Positions 37,501 through 46,910 of a DNA stretch of 64,000 nucleotides are shown one piece after another (the first letter of the stretch is position 1; every line of letters starts with the position of its first letter). The translations under genes and the position numbers were made by a program. Below the pieces are notes generated by a model. The model made no database searches. It was not told the DNA's origin and saw only the letters and a list, made by a program, of their open reading frames with translations. This DNA is from Desulfovibrio desulfuricans DSM 642 (GTDB taxonomy: Bacteria; Desulfobacterota; Desulfovibrionia; Desulfovibrionales; Desulfovibrionaceae): contig NZ_ATUZ01000016.1 of the NCBI RefSeq assembly GCF_000420465.1, positions 62,001-126,000 of the forward strand. The letters are read 5' to 3'.

Positions 37501-38712
37501 TTAAGCCATGTGCTTGAGAGAATTGTTATAGATGCGCGCCACGCGTTCCCGCGTACCTTCCACAGGCGCAACGGAAATCAGCAGGCCCAGCGAAGGGGTC
37601 TGTTCCACCAGATCACAGAACTTGTCCACGTCAGCAGCGGTCACGCCGATGTCGTCAAGCTTCTGCGGCACGCCCACACTGGCAAGCCACTGCTCCACAG
37701 CCTTGGCGGCCTGCGGGGCTTCTTCCGGCAGGCCCTTGAGGCCGGGGGCCAGGGGCGCAAGAATATGCGCCAGCACATCGGGCCGGGCGGGGTAGCATTC
37801 CAGAATGACTGCGGGCAGCAGAACGGCAAGGCCAAGGCCGTGCGACAGGTCGGGGCTGACGGCGCTCAGGGGGTGCTCAAGCGCATGCGTGAAGTGCAGC
37901 AGACCGTTATCAAATGCCACGCCTGCCTGCATGGCGGCGTAGCACAGCTGGTAGCGGGCCTTGAGGTCGCCGGGGTCGGCGAGGGCGGCGGGCAGCCACT
38001 GGTGCACGAGCCGGATGGTTTCTGCCGCAAGCGAAATGGCAAAGGGGTTGGTGACCGTGGTGGTGGCGGCTTCCACCACATGGTTGACGGCGTCAATGGA
38101 CACATAACGCGTCTGGTCGGGCGAAAGCCCAGTCATGAGCGCGGGGTCGTCAATGGCAAAGCGGGGATAAATGCAATCGTAAGCGATGGCGGGCTTGTAG
38201 TTCAGCTTGGTCACAGTTGCCACGGCAAAGCGGTTGACTTCACTGCCGGTGCCGTGGGTAAGGTTGATGGCAATGATGGGCAGGGCCGCTTGCGGCGTAA
38301 AGCGGAAGCAGTACAGATCATCGCCAGTCTTGCCGGGGTTTGCCAGCAGGATGGCGGCGCTCTTACCGCAGTCGATGGGGCTGCCGCCGCCTATGGCCAA
38401 CACTGCGCCCGCATTGACTGAACGGCCCAAGGCTGCGGCCTCGTCCACGCTGTCGGTAGTGGGGTTGGGGGTGACGCGGTTGTAGAGCGCGAGCGTGACG
38501 CCGTGCTTTTGTGCTGCGGCTTCAACCTTGTCCCAAGCGCCGGTGATTTTGTATGAACGCCCGCCGCAAACGCAGAGTATGGACGTGATGCCCTCGCTCT
38601 TAAGCTGGGCAAGGATATCGTCTATTTTATCAATGGCCCCAACGCCCAGATAGGTAGTTGTCTTAACGCGAATTTCGCGCACATTCTTGTAATCGGCAGC
38701 TTGATCCCACAT
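37501..38712 (-). CDS. Iron-containing alcohol dehydrogenase
   Basis: A 403-residue group III (Fe-ADH) NAD(P)-dependent alcohol dehydrogenase. The cofactor loop is AIGGGSPIDCGKSAA. The metal-site residues lie in SIDAVNHVVEA (Asp and His), FTHALEHPLSA (His) and PDLSHGLGLAVLLP (His), so the D-H-H-H set appears complete. It is probably cytoplasmic, oxidising ethanol or similar alcohols, a standard electron source in Desulfovibrio. GGAGGA precedes the ATG at 38712. Monocistronic. The real substrate and whether iron or zinc is bound cannot be decided. Confidence 0.94.
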   Translation of the reverse strand: MWDQAADYKNVREIRVKTTTYLGVGAIDKIDDILAQLKSEGITSILCVCGGRSYKITGAWDKVEAAAQKHGVTLALYNRVTPNPTTDSVDEAAALGRSVNAGAVLAIGGGSPIDCGKSAAILLANPGKTGDDLYCFRFTPQAALPIIAINLTHGTGSEVNRFAVATVTKLNYKPAIAYDCIYPRFAIDDPALMTGLSPDQTRYVSIDAVNHVVEAATTTVTNPFAISLAAETIRLVHQWLPAALADPGDLKARYQLCYAAMQAGVAFDNGLLHFTHALEHPLSAVSPDLSHGLGLAVLLPAVILECYPARPDVLAHILAPLAPGLKGLPEEAPQAAKAVEQWLASVGVPQKLDDIGVTAADVDKFCDLVEQTPSLGLLISVAPVEGTRERVARIYNNSLKHMA

Positions 38713-39141
38713 ATGATCCTCCAGTGTGCTATGGTACGTATCCGCCGCGAGGGCGGGTTGATTGAAATTTTGTTATTTTTTTCACATGTGATGTTTATAA
38801 AAACTTTCAGGCAGATAGTAAAGCTCTTTGAGCGCACAAACATTTTTCATGCAAATTTTATTGGCGGCAGAAGCTGGCGGCGGCATGCAGAACGGCGCTG
38901 CACAGCGCGCTCAGAACTTTGAGAAGAGGGCATGTTCCGATGTGGGCGGAGTCGTCATCAAGGTTTATGGCATGCCGCCACGTGCTGCACACCGAGGCAA
39001 AAAAAGGAGGCTCCCTTGCGGGGGCCTCCTTCAGTAAATCAGGGAAACTGCTCTGCAAGGATTTTTTGAAAACTCTTGGCGCGAAATGCGGGCAGACAGG
39101 CTTTTGTCCGCCTTACGAGAGCATTTCAGGCGCTAAATGCT
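38713..39141. other. Intergenic region between Fe-ADH and thiC
   Basis: No gene. It has an AT-rich stretch at 38760-38860 upstream of Fe-ADH containing the palindrome TCACATGTGA at 38782-38791, and the thiC terminator at 39000-39031. Confidence 0.55.
39000..39031 (-). terminator. thiC terminator
   Basis: Stem AAGGAGGC / GCCTCCTT with a GC-rich loop and a T run on the minus strand. It lies about 110 bp after thiC. Confidence 0.8.
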
Positions 39142-40422
39142 CTAATGGCCGCGCAGCATCTTGACGGAGCAGAATTTGCCGCACATGGCGCAGACTTCTT
39201 CCGTTTTGTGGTCTTCGCGGCGTTTTTCAAGCATCTGCGGGTCAAGGGCGGCCTTGGACATGGCCTCCCAGTCCAGAGCCTTGCGGGCTGCGTTCATGGC
39301 AGCCTCGCGGGCAACGGCGGCGGGGCGGCCAAGGGCCACTTCGCCCACATGGGCGGCCACGCGTGAGGCCATGACGCCAGCGCGCACGTCCGCCTCGTCA
39401 GGCAGGGTGAGGTGTTCGGCAGGGGTGAGGTAGCACAGAAAGTCCACGCCAGCCTCAACGCCCATGGCGCCGCCGATGGCTCCGGCAATGTGGTCATAGC
39501 CGGGGGCGCTATCGCAGCACAGGGGGCCGAGCACATACAGGGGGGCATTGTTGGTCAGGCGCTTGATGCCCTGAATCTGGGTGCGCACCTGATTGAGCGG
39601 CACGTGGCCAGGGCCTTCGATCATGCATTGCACGCCGCGTTCAAGGGCATATTTGGCAAGCTGGCCCAGATTGATGACTTCTTCCCACTGGGCGGCATCG
39701 CCAGCGTCCACGCCCGCGCCGGGGCGCAGGCCGTCGCCCAGCGACAGGGTGACGTTGTAGGGGCGGCAGATGTCCAGCAGGCGGTCGTAGTATTCCAGCA
39801 GCGGATTCTCGCGGTTGTTCTCAAGCATCCAGCGGGCGAGCATGGAGCCGCCGCGCGAAACAATGCCCAGCACGCGGTTGTTTTTGACGGCCATTTCGGC
39901 GCCGCGTTTGGAAAGGCCGCAATGCACGGTGATGAAGTCTACACCCTGCTCTGCCTGCTTGGCGATTTCGGCAAACAGGGCATCGGGCTGCATGGTTGCG
40001 ATATCCAGCTCCGCGTCCAGAATCTGCTGGCCCACGGCATAGAGTGGCACCGTGCCGAGCGGCAGGGGGCAGGCCTTGAGCATGCCAAGGCGCAGGGAGT
40101 CAAGGTCGCCCGCGATGGAAAGATCCATCACGGTGTCGGCTCCGGCATCAAGGGCAGCCTTGATTTTGCGTTCTTCCGTAGCGGGGCAGTTGCACAGGGG
40201 CGAAGTGCCGATGTTGGCGTTCACCTTGATGCGCGAGGGCTGGCCCACAAGAATGGGCTTGAGGTTGGGATGCGCGGGGTTGCCCAGCAGCACCATTGTG
40301 CCCGCCTCGATGGCTTCAACAATGGATTCGGGGGTGAGTTGTTCTTCCTCGGCCAGATTGGTGAGGTGTTTGTCCAGCAGGCCGCTCAGAGCGGAATTCT
40401 GCGAACGAAAAGATGCAGACAT
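39142..40422 (-). CDS. thiC: Phosphomethylpyrimidine synthase
   Basis: A 426-residue ThiC, which turns aminoimidazole ribotide into the thiamin pyrimidine (HMP-P) by radical SAM chemistry. The VNANIGTSP segment, SRGGSMLARW and EGPGHVPLNQ are typical. The C-terminal C-x2-C-x4-C motif (CAMCGKFC) binds the 4Fe-4S cluster. The start at 40422 has GAGGCA upstream. A TPP riboswitch and attenuator precede it on the same strand, so it is shut off by thiamin pyrophosphate. Other thi genes are not in the window. Length is that of the shorter bacterial/archaeal ThiC type. Confidence 0.97.
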   Translation of the reverse strand: MSASFRSQNSALSGLLDKHLTNLAEEEQLTPESIVEAIEAGTMVLLGNPAHPNLKPILVGQPSRIKVNANIGTSPLCNCPATEERKIKAALDAGADTVMDLSIAGDLDSLRLGMLKACPLPLGTVPLYAVGQQILDAELDIATMQPDALFAEIAKQAEQGVDFITVHCGLSKRGAEMAVKNNRVLGIVSRGGSMLARWMLENNRENPLLEYYDRLLDICRPYNVTLSLGDGLRPGAGVDAGDAAQWEEVINLGQLAKYALERGVQCMIEGPGHVPLNQVRTQIQGIKRLTNNAPLYVLGPLCCDSAPGYDHIAGAIGGAMGVEAGVDFLCYLTPAEHLTLPDEADVRAGVMASRVAAHVGEVALGRPAAVAREAAMNAARKALDWEAMSKAALDPQMLEKRREDHKTEEVCAMCGKFCSVKMLRGH

Positions 40423-40454
40423 GGTTGTGCCTCGCGGGTTGCGACGCAGGGCGC

Positions 40455-40491
40455 AAAAAAAAGCCACAAGCAGCGGAACAGCGTCGTGGCT
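40455..40491 (-). terminator. Riboswitch-controlled terminator in thiC leader
   Basis: AGCCAC / GTGGCT stem with GCAGC / GCTGT-like inner pairing and a run of about seven T on the minus strand. It lies directly after the TPP aptamer, which suggests control of transcription. Confidence 0.8.
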
Positions 40492-40496
40492 GCGGC

Positions 40497-40586
40497 TTCC
40501 CTACGGCAGTGCGAACTGCGTCAGGTTCATAGGGTCTGGGTTTATCCCACTCTCAGCCGCCAGATCTTGCGATCCGCGGCTCCCCT
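40497..40586 (-). promoter_or_regulatory. TPP riboswitch (THI element)
   Basis: Read on the minus strand the conserved blocks are GGGGAGC, GGCTGAGAGTGGGA, ACCCTATGAACCTGACGCAG and the closing GTAGGGA. These match the thi-box helices and pyrimidine/pyrophosphate pockets of the TPP aptamer. It lies 75 bp ahead of thiC. Confidence 0.95.
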
Positions 40587-40680
40587 AGCACTGGTTACAT
40601 GGATACTCCGTATGCCACCCGCTGTAAAGCCCGCCCTGCAATGCCTTGCATTTACCTGCCCCGGCTGGCATAGACGAGCT

Positions 40681-42045
40681 ATGGCAAGAAAACGTTTTTT
40701 GAGTCCCTTCACCTGGCCGGTGTTGTCATTCCTTGCGGTTATCGTTGCGGGGTCAGTACTGCTCGGCCTGCCTTCAAGCTGGGCCAGGGGCCAGAGCATA
40801 AGCCCCATAGACGCCTGCTTTCTCGCAACCTCGGCTGTCTGCGTTACCGGTCTTTCGCCGCTGGACATAAGCGAGGTGCTCAGTCCTTTCGGCAAGGGGG
40901 TGCTGCTGTGCCTCATCCAGACCGGCGGGCTGGGGGTCATGACCTACACAAGCATCATTTTTCTGTTGTGGCGCAATAACGTGCCCTTCAACAGCCGCGA
41001 AGCCGTGAGTCAGGCCCTGCTGTGGGGTGACTTCAGTCTTGCCGCATTTTTGCGGCAGGTGCTCGGGCTGGTTTTTGGCATTGAGGCTGTGGCCGCATTC
41101 CTGCTCTGGCTGCACGACCCTGTATTTTTCTACCCATTCAGTGCCGTGTTTCATGCTGTTTCAGCCTTCTGTAATGCAGGCTTTGCCTTGAGCACAGCCA
41201 ACCTGGCTCTTTTTCGGGATGACGTGGCCGTCAATGCCATTATTGCGGCTAGTGTCGTGCTAGGCGGCCTAGGCTTTGGCGTGCTGCGGGAATTTCTGGG
41301 CATCTGCACGGGAGGGCGCCTGGGCGCGCCTGTGCGCCGCCTCAGCCGCTTCAGCCGACTGGTAGTCAAAACAAGTTTTCTTCTTATTGTTCTCGGCTGG
41401 GTGGGCATGTTCGCCATCGAGTTCTGGCGGGGGAGCGTGCCGAGAACCGTGGATGGATGCGCCGACCTTGGCATCACCATGTTTTTTCATTCGGTGGTGG
41501 CGCGTACCGCAGGCTTCAGTTCCATTGACCTCGCTGGGCTGGGCGATGCCACCCTGCTGGTGTTGATAGCCCTGATGTTTATCGGCGGTGGCCCCGGTTC
41601 GTGCGCAGGCGGCATCAAGGTTGTGACTTTTCGCGTGCTTGCGGGCTACATTGCCGCCCAGTTCAGGGGAGACAGCCAGATTGTGCTTGAAGGACGCGGC
41701 GTGTCGGCAGAGAACGTCAGCCGGGCGCTGACCCTGTTTTTTGCCTACTCCATGTTGGTGGGGATTTCTGTCTTTCTGCTTGCCATTACGGAAGGCGATG
41801 TTGTTGCCGGAGCAGGCACGCAGGCTGCGCCCTTTTTGCGCCTGCTGTTTGAAGAAGTTTCGGCACTTGGCACTGTGGGGCTTTCCGTAAATTTAACTCA
41901 GGATTTGAGTTCTGCGGGCAAGGGAATCATAATTTTCAGCATGTTTGCGGGCCGGGTGGGCATTTTGAGCCTGCTCATGGCGGTGCAGAGCCTGCGGTCA
42001 AAAAAGGCCTACAGCGTGGCAGAGGCCCAGCTTCCCATCGGGTAG
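40681..42045 (+). CDS. ktrB: TrkH/KtrB-type potassium uptake channel subunit
   Basis: A 454-residue inner-membrane protein of the TrkH/KtrB family, made of four M1-P-M2 repeats. Selectivity-filter segments with a key Gly are visible as SAVCVTGLSP, SAFCNAGFAL, ARTAGFSS and SALGTVGLS. It takes up K+ together with its RCK regulator encoded 42 bp downstream. The start at 40681 fits the first helix; the SD is weak (GACGAG), and the frame stays open through the antisense of thiC, which is not used. The size and lack of the extra N-terminal helices of TrkH favour KtrB. Confidence 0.9.
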   Translation: MARKRFLSPFTWPVLSFLAVIVAGSVLLGLPSSWARGQSISPIDACFLATSAVCVTGLSPLDISEVLSPFGKGVLLCLIQTGGLGVMTYTSIIFLLWRNNVPFNSREAVSQALLWGDFSLAAFLRQVLGLVFGIEAVAAFLLWLHDPVFFYPFSAVFHAVSAFCNAGFALSTANLALFRDDVAVNAIIAASVVLGGLGFGVLREFLGICTGGRLGAPVRRLSRFSRLVVKTSFLLIVLGWVGMFAIEFWRGSVPRTVDGCADLGITMFFHSVVARTAGFSSIDLAGLGDATLLVLIALMFIGGGPGSCAGGIKVVTFRVLAGYIAAQFRGDSQIVLEGRGVSAENVSRALTLFFAYSMLVGISVFLLAITEGDVVAGAGTQAAPFLRLLFEEVSALGTVGLSVNLTQDLSSAGKGIIIFSMFAGRVGILSLLMAVQSLRSKKAYSVAEAQLPIG

Positions 42046-42087
42046 GCGGGCCTGCCCGGTCGTGGCCTGACGGTCAGAGAGGTAATT

Positions 42088-42747
42088 ATGGCGGAAAAGA
42101 AACTGGAAATCGGCGTTATTGGCCTTGGCAAATTTGGCCTGCGCATGGCCTCCACCCTGGTGTCGCTGGGGCATACAGTGCTTGGCATTGATATGTCCGA
42201 GGCCAGGGTGCAAAGGGCGGAAGAAGCGCTGGATACCGTATACAAGGCCGATGCCACCAATATTGCCGTGCTGCGGTCGCTGCACGTGCAGGATCTGGAC
42301 TGGGTGGTGATCAGCGTTGGGGAAAGCGTGGAGCAGTCACTGAGCATCACCCTCAACGTGCAGGAGCTGAACGGCCCCAAAATATGGGTAAAAGCTTCCA
42401 ACGAAGAACACAAAAAAATTCTGCAACGCCTGCATGTTACCCGCGCAATGGTGCCGGAAACAGAGGCTGCCGTCATGGCGGCCCACCAGTTGACCCATCC
42501 CGGCATGCTCGACCTTATCCCCAAGTACGGCGGCATTGCCATTCAGGAACTGCGCGTGGATGAGTGGGACGGGAAAACCCTTATTGAATTGAACCTGATA
42601 CAGCAGTTCAACGTCATGGTCATGGGGATTCGCCCGGCGGGAAAAAACGCCTTTGTTTTTGTGCCGCCAGCCACAACAATTCTGCACAAGGGTGATTCTC
42701 TGGTTGTGGCGGGAAGGGCCGATTCCATGCGCATGCTCAAGCCCTGA
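42088..42747 (+). CDS. ktrA: Potassium uptake regulatory subunit (RCK)
   Basis: A 219-residue cytoplasmic protein. The RCK_N Rossmann fold is at residues ~7-130 (GVIGLGKFGLRMASTLVSLGH, the nucleotide-binding GxGxxG, with an acidic residue at the end of the second strand in GID). The RCK_C domain is at ~140-215. It gates KtrB in response to ATP/ADP or NAD(H). GAGAGG precedes the ATG. It follows ktrB by 42 bp and has a terminator directly after, so ktrB-ktrA form a two-gene operon. Confidence 0.93.
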   Translation: MAEKKLEIGVIGLGKFGLRMASTLVSLGHTVLGIDMSEARVQRAEEALDTVYKADATNIAVLRSLHVQDLDWVVISVGESVEQSLSITLNVQELNGPKIWVKASNEEHKKILQRLHVTRAMVPETEAAVMAAHQLTHPGMLDLIPKYGGIAIQELRVDEWDGKTLIELNLIQQFNVMVMGIRPAGKNAFVFVPPATTILHKGDSLVVAGRADSMRMLKP

Positions 42748-42812
42748 GTCATGTCGGAACCGGGCCCGAAACTTTCCCGAGCCTGACAAGATTGCCGGAT
42801 ACGAACAAAAAG

Positions 42813-42846
42813 CGGCCTTCCCCTGAACCGGAGAAGGCCGTTTTTT
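42813..42846. terminator. Terminator after ktrA
   Basis: Stem CGGCCTTC / GAAGGCCG with a 12-base loop and six T, just inside the convergent space with the antiporter gene. Confidence 0.88.
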
Positions 42847-42851
42847 GTGTC

Positions 42852-44174
42852 TTATCCCTGACGGGCAGGGCGTGGTTTGCCCACATAGAAAATGAACGTG
42901 CCCAGCATGACAATGACAGCGCCGGACAGGGCGTTTTTTCCCGCGCCGGAAAAGGCGATGAGGCAGAACATGCATGCGCCGAGCGATGCCGCCACCTTAA
43001 GCCATGCGGCCCGGTTGCGCAGGCCATACCGTTTGAGCAGCGCCAGAGCAGAGTAATAATAGGCCGGGAGCGTCAGCAGCACTGCCACGCTGGTAATGCT
43101 GTTGAACAGATCCTGCGTGTCGCCGGAGCGGCTGACAGCCATCATCAAAAGCAGCATGGCGCTCATCATGCAGGCAGAAAGAACCAGCCCAGACACGGGT
43201 TGGCCCTTGGCGTTTTTTCTGCCAAAGATCGGCGGCAGGGTGCCGTCCTGCGCGGCACGGCAGCCAGCGTTGGAAACAAGCATTATCCATGACCCCAGTG
43301 AGGCCAGGCAGGCAAAGGCGGTCACTGCCGAAACCATGTCCGGCACCAGATGGGCCAGAGGCAGCCCTGCGCAGATATGGCCCATGGCCAGCGAAAAGGG
43401 CGCCCCGGATTCCGCCATCTGCTTTGCGGGAAACATACCCGATATGGCCGTGCAGGAAAGTATGTACACAAGCCCGGCCAGAGCCGTGCCAATGAGGGTG
43501 GAAAGCGGAATGTTGCGCTTGGGGTTTTCCACCACTGCTGTGTTCACCGAGGCGCTTTCAATCCCTATGAAGCTCCAGATGCAAAGCACAACGGCGCTCA
43601 TGACTGAGCTGCCTGCGGGTTTGCCCCCGGCAAGCCAGTTGGCGGAAAACACCGCAGGGTCAAAATACAGCCAGCCCACGGTGCCTGTGATGAATACGGG
43701 GATCAGCAGCAGGACGACCCCGATGGAAACAAGCCTGCCTATCCAGGCCGCGCCCAGAATGTTCACGCCTGTGAATATCCAGATAAGGGCCAGTGATGCG
43801 AAGCCTGCCCACAGGGGATGCTCCAGCGCGGGAAAGAATACCGAAAGATAGTCCACGCCGGTTATGGCTACGGCCAGATTGCCTATCCAGTTGGCGTGAT
43901 AATAGAGCAGGCCCGTCTGATAGCCCAGCTCCGGCCCTATTTCGCTGGCATAGGCAATGGGGCCGCCCTCCTGCGGGTCTTCCATGCCCAGCCGGGCAAA
44001 TACATAGGCCAGGCCCATGGCTCCCAGAATGGCCACAAGCCAGCCTATGACTGATATGCTGCCGATGCCCGCAAGGTTTGCGGGCAAAAGAGCAATGCCA
44101 GACCCCATCATGTTGCCCGCCACAACAGTGATGCAGGCGAAAAGACCAAGTTTTTTCGTGCCCGGCGTGGTCAT
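42852..44174 (-). CDS. adiC: Arginine:agmatine antiporter-like permease (APC family)
   Basis: A 440-residue APC-family transporter with twelve predicted helices. It resembles E. coli AdiC closely: NMMGSGIALLPANLAG (the substrate-site GSG loop of helix 1), GYQTGLLYYHANWIGN, WSFIGIESASV and GSWIMLVSNAG, where the Trp corresponds to the AdiC gating Trp region. It should import arginine in exchange for agmatine. AAGGACGG precedes the ATG. It lies 69 bp after the arginine decarboxylase gene on the same strand, an arrangement that supports this role over a putrescine or cadaverine antiporter. Confidence 0.85.
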   Translation of the reverse strand: MTTPGTKKLGLFACITVVAGNMMGSGIALLPANLAGIGSISVIGWLVAILGAMGLAYVFARLGMEDPQEGGPIAYASEIGPELGYQTGLLYYHANWIGNLAVAITGVDYLSVFFPALEHPLWAGFASLALIWIFTGVNILGAAWIGRLVSIGVVLLLIPVFITGTVGWLYFDPAVFSANWLAGGKPAGSSVMSAVVLCIWSFIGIESASVNTAVVENPKRNIPLSTLIGTALAGLVYILSCTAISGMFPAKQMAESGAPFSLAMGHICAGLPLAHLVPDMVSAVTAFACLASLGSWIMLVSNAGCRAAQDGTLPPIFGRKNAKGQPVSGLVLSACMMSAMLLLMMAVSRSGDTQDLFNSITSVAVLLTLPAYYYSALALLKRYGLRNRAAWLKVAASLGACMFCLIAFSGAGKNALSGAVIVMLGTFIFYVGKPRPARQG

Positions 44175-44243
44175 GGCTGCCGTCCTTTTGCTGCGGTTAA
44201 AAATTGCTCTCCGGCGCTCCGGGGCAGGAATCAGCGGACATGG

Positions 44244-46544
44244 CTACTTTTTTATGCACAATACGCTGAAGTATTTTTTGCCGTCGCGCTCTATGCGCTC
44301 TACGCCGTGGATGTCGCTTTCATAACCGGGAAAGGCATTTTCAAAGTTCTGGCGCGCCTCAAGATAGGCAAATATGGGTTCCGCAACCTCGTTCATGATT
44401 TCGCCGCCCATCATGACGGGAATGCCTGGTGGGTAGGGCACAATCATGACAGCCGGAACGCGTCCGCGCAGGTCGGCCAGTTCCACATATTCCACATTGT
44501 GGCGCACCACTTCATGGTAGGCTTCCGCAGGCCGCATGACCTGATCAGGTATGCCCTGAAAGGCTGCCTGCATCTTGTCCAGTAGTTTGTGTTCGCGGAA
44601 GTGGCGGTGGATGGCGTTGCTGTGGTCTCTGAGGCCAACACCCTTGTATGTTTCAGGGAAGGCGGCATAAAGATCGGGCAGAGCCACGCTCAGCGGGGCA
44701 TTGGCGTCATAGAGTTGCTTGAATTTGAGCAGGCCCGAGATGAGCGCCCCTTCCTTGGCCTTGGTAGTGCCGATGGAGTTGAGCAGCAAAAAGGAATAAT
44801 AGTCGGTTTTTTCGCACACAACGCGGTGCCGGATCAGGTAGTTGGTGACAATGGCAGCAGGAATGCCCGTATCCGCCATTGTGCCGTCTTCCGCGAGGCC
44901 GGGCGTGATGAAGGTCAGCTTGATGGGGTCAAGCATGACGTAATCCGGCTCAATATCGTCAAAACCGTGCCAGTTGTTGTCGCTGTTCAGCACCCAGGGG
45001 AGCTGGTTCTCTGCCAGATACTCGGCGGGCACTTCCAGAAAGTCATGCATGCCCTTCTGGTAAGGAACCCTTATGGGCTGCCACATGCTGAAAAACCAGT
45101 CGCCCCTGGCGGTCATTTCCCGCTCCATGAGGGTGATCTTGCGGCGGATGCGAACGGCCTCGGTAATGGTGTCGCGCAGCAGCACCTCGCCGTCGTCGTC
45201 CATCATTTTGGTAGCCACATCAAGCGAGGCGATCATGCTGTATTGCGGCGATGTGGAGCCGTGCATCATGTAGGATTCGTTGAGTTCATCGCGGTTGATC
45301 CGTACATGCGTGCCGTGCTTTACGTGCAGCATGGAGGCCTGTGAAAAGGCCGTGAGCAGCTTGTGGGTGGACTGCGAGCAGAAAATGGGCGGATGATCGG
45401 CCACATTGTCGGCATCCGTCATGCCGTAGTGGTTCTCATACATGGGGCTGAATCGGGCGTAGGCGTACCACGCCTCGTCAAAATGCAGGTTGTCCACGCT
45501 CTTGCGGAGCTGCTTCTTGATGTTGGTTACGTTGTAGCACAGCCCGTCATAGGTGGAATTGGTGAGGGCAGACATCTTGACCCGGCAGCTTTTCAGCTCG
45601 TCAGGAATGAGCTTGTTGGCGGCGATTTTTTTGTGGATGCTTTTTTCTGAAAATTCGGAAAGCCTGCACGGCCCGATGATGCCGCGCCGGTTGCGCCGTG
45701 GCGTCATATACACGGGGTAGGCCTCGGTAATGACCATGGCGTAGTTGAGCGATTTGTGACAGTTGCGGTCAACAAAGGCGATGTCGTCGCGCAGCACCTG
45801 GCTGCGCCAGATGATCTGGTTGACGTTGGAGGTGCCGTTGAGCACATAAAAAGTTATGTCCGCCCCAAAGACTCTGGCGGAATTTTCTTCCGCATCGCCA
45901 ACCGGGCCGTTGTGGTCAAGCAGGGAGCCAAGCTCGGGCACGGAAATGGAAAGGTCGGCGCGAAAGACGTTTTCGCCAAAAAATTTGTGCATGGCCACGC
46001 CTGCGGGGCTTTTGAGAAATCCCTCGCCGCCCATATGCCCAGGCGTGTGCCATGCGTATTTGTATTCATTGGCGTAGCGGGCCATGCCGCCGAAAAAGGC
46101 CGGATACACCGTTTGCAGGTAATCGCTGACCAGCACTTCAATGCGTCCGGCCAGAAAATCCACGGTATCTGTTATCTTCCAGATGCAGTCGTCCACCTTG
46201 GAAAGAACATCCGTGGGCAGATTCTCCAGTTCGGAATGGTCAGTGAGCAGCACGACCGGGATGGTTTTGTTGCGCTGGCGGATGCCCTCAAGCAACTCCG
46301 CTGCCGTTGCCTGTTCTCCGGGGTCTTCACGCTGTATATCCCAGTCTATTATGACAGTTCCAAGGTCGGCGCGAGATGCAAAAATATTTATTGCGTCTTC
46401 ATATCGCAAGGATATGAGAACAGAGCAGCCCTTGTTTTCCACAAGCTGCTTTTTCAGGTCGCGCAGCCTGCAACCTTCATCTGTTGCCGCATCAAATTCA
46501 CCAGAAACAATCAGCACAGGCCATTCATGCTTGTCTATGGGCAT
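44244..46544 (-). CDS. adiA: Biodegradative arginine decarboxylase (AdiA-like)
   Basis: A 766-residue fold-type I PLP decarboxylase of the Orn/Lys/Arg family. The N-terminal ~130 residues are the receiver-like wing domain. The core has WHTPGHMGG, VVDRNCHKS-type FVDRNCHKS, and the PLP lysine K395 in QSTHKLLTAFSQAS. The C-terminal VPYPPGIP loop is conserved. Along its length it matches AdiA better than CadA or SpeC. It converts arginine to agmatine and CO2, consuming a proton. AAGGAG supports the start at 46544. Forms an operon with adiC. Confidence 0.9.
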   Translation of the reverse strand: MPIDKHEWPVLIVSGEFDAATDEGCRLRDLKKQLVENKGCSVLISLRYEDAINIFASRADLGTVIIDWDIQREDPGEQATAAELLEGIRQRNKTIPVVLLTDHSELENLPTDVLSKVDDCIWKITDTVDFLAGRIEVLVSDYLQTVYPAFFGGMARYANEYKYAWHTPGHMGGEGFLKSPAGVAMHKFFGENVFRADLSISVPELGSLLDHNGPVGDAEENSARVFGADITFYVLNGTSNVNQIIWRSQVLRDDIAFVDRNCHKSLNYAMVITEAYPVYMTPRRNRRGIIGPCRLSEFSEKSIHKKIAANKLIPDELKSCRVKMSALTNSTYDGLCYNVTNIKKQLRKSVDNLHFDEAWYAYARFSPMYENHYGMTDADNVADHPPIFCSQSTHKLLTAFSQASMLHVKHGTHVRINRDELNESYMMHGSTSPQYSMIASLDVATKMMDDDGEVLLRDTITEAVRIRRKITLMEREMTARGDWFFSMWQPIRVPYQKGMHDFLEVPAEYLAENQLPWVLNSDNNWHGFDDIEPDYVMLDPIKLTFITPGLAEDGTMADTGIPAAIVTNYLIRHRVVCEKTDYYSFLLLNSIGTTKAKEGALISGLLKFKQLYDANAPLSVALPDLYAAFPETYKGVGLRDHSNAIHRHFREHKLLDKMQAAFQGIPDQVMRPAEAYHEVVRHNVEYVELADLRGRVPAVMIVPYPPGIPVMMGGEIMNEVAEPIFAYLEARQNFENAFPGYESDIHGVERIERDGKKYFSVLCIKK

Positions 46545-46910
46545 TGGCGCGCTCCTTACCATCACAGCGGCAAGTAGAGGGTGTGCGCAGAAGGCAATGG
46601 CTGCGCGTGGTGAGGGGATGATGCAGATTGGATGCCTATCTATCTTTTATCGCTCAAAGTATAAACTTTGTCCATTTGTGTTTGACCGAGGTTCATTGAA
46701 AATTGTGCATTTTTAGTGAGGACTTACACAATATATTTAAGCGGCATTGCGGAATGCTCCGGATATTTTTTATATAACCCGCCATCGCGCGCTGGTTTGC
46801 ACCTGTCGCGCGTTTAGGAGCATCTTGGTAGTTGGTGTGCGGCGTGGCTCATATTGTCCGCCGTATGCTGGGTTGCGCATGCTTGTGCGCGGGGCGAGGC
46901 TTGGGGAAAA
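46545..46910. other. adiA upstream region
   Basis: No gene. It is AT-rich near 46640-46760 with the adiA promoter candidate. The remaining part towards 46910 is GC-rich and shows nothing clear apart from short CGCGCG inverted repeats. Confidence 0.5.
46646..46674 (-). promoter_or_regulatory. Candidate adiA promoter with palindrome in spacer
   Basis: On the minus strand TGGACA (46674-46669), a 17-bp spacer and GATAAA (46651-46646). A 6-bp inverted repeat CAAAGT-ATAA-ACTTTG (46655-46670) fills the spacer, a possible operator site. Confidence 0.45.

Noticed and set aside
37100-37504. Open frames on both strands over the tandem repeat
   Set aside because: They only reflect the 95-bp repeat (period nearly a multiple of three); low complexity, no SD.
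39412-40680. Long in-frame N-terminal extension of KtrB
   Set aside because: It runs antisense through thiC and its riboswitch, and the residues resemble no protein. The KtrB family begins at 40681.
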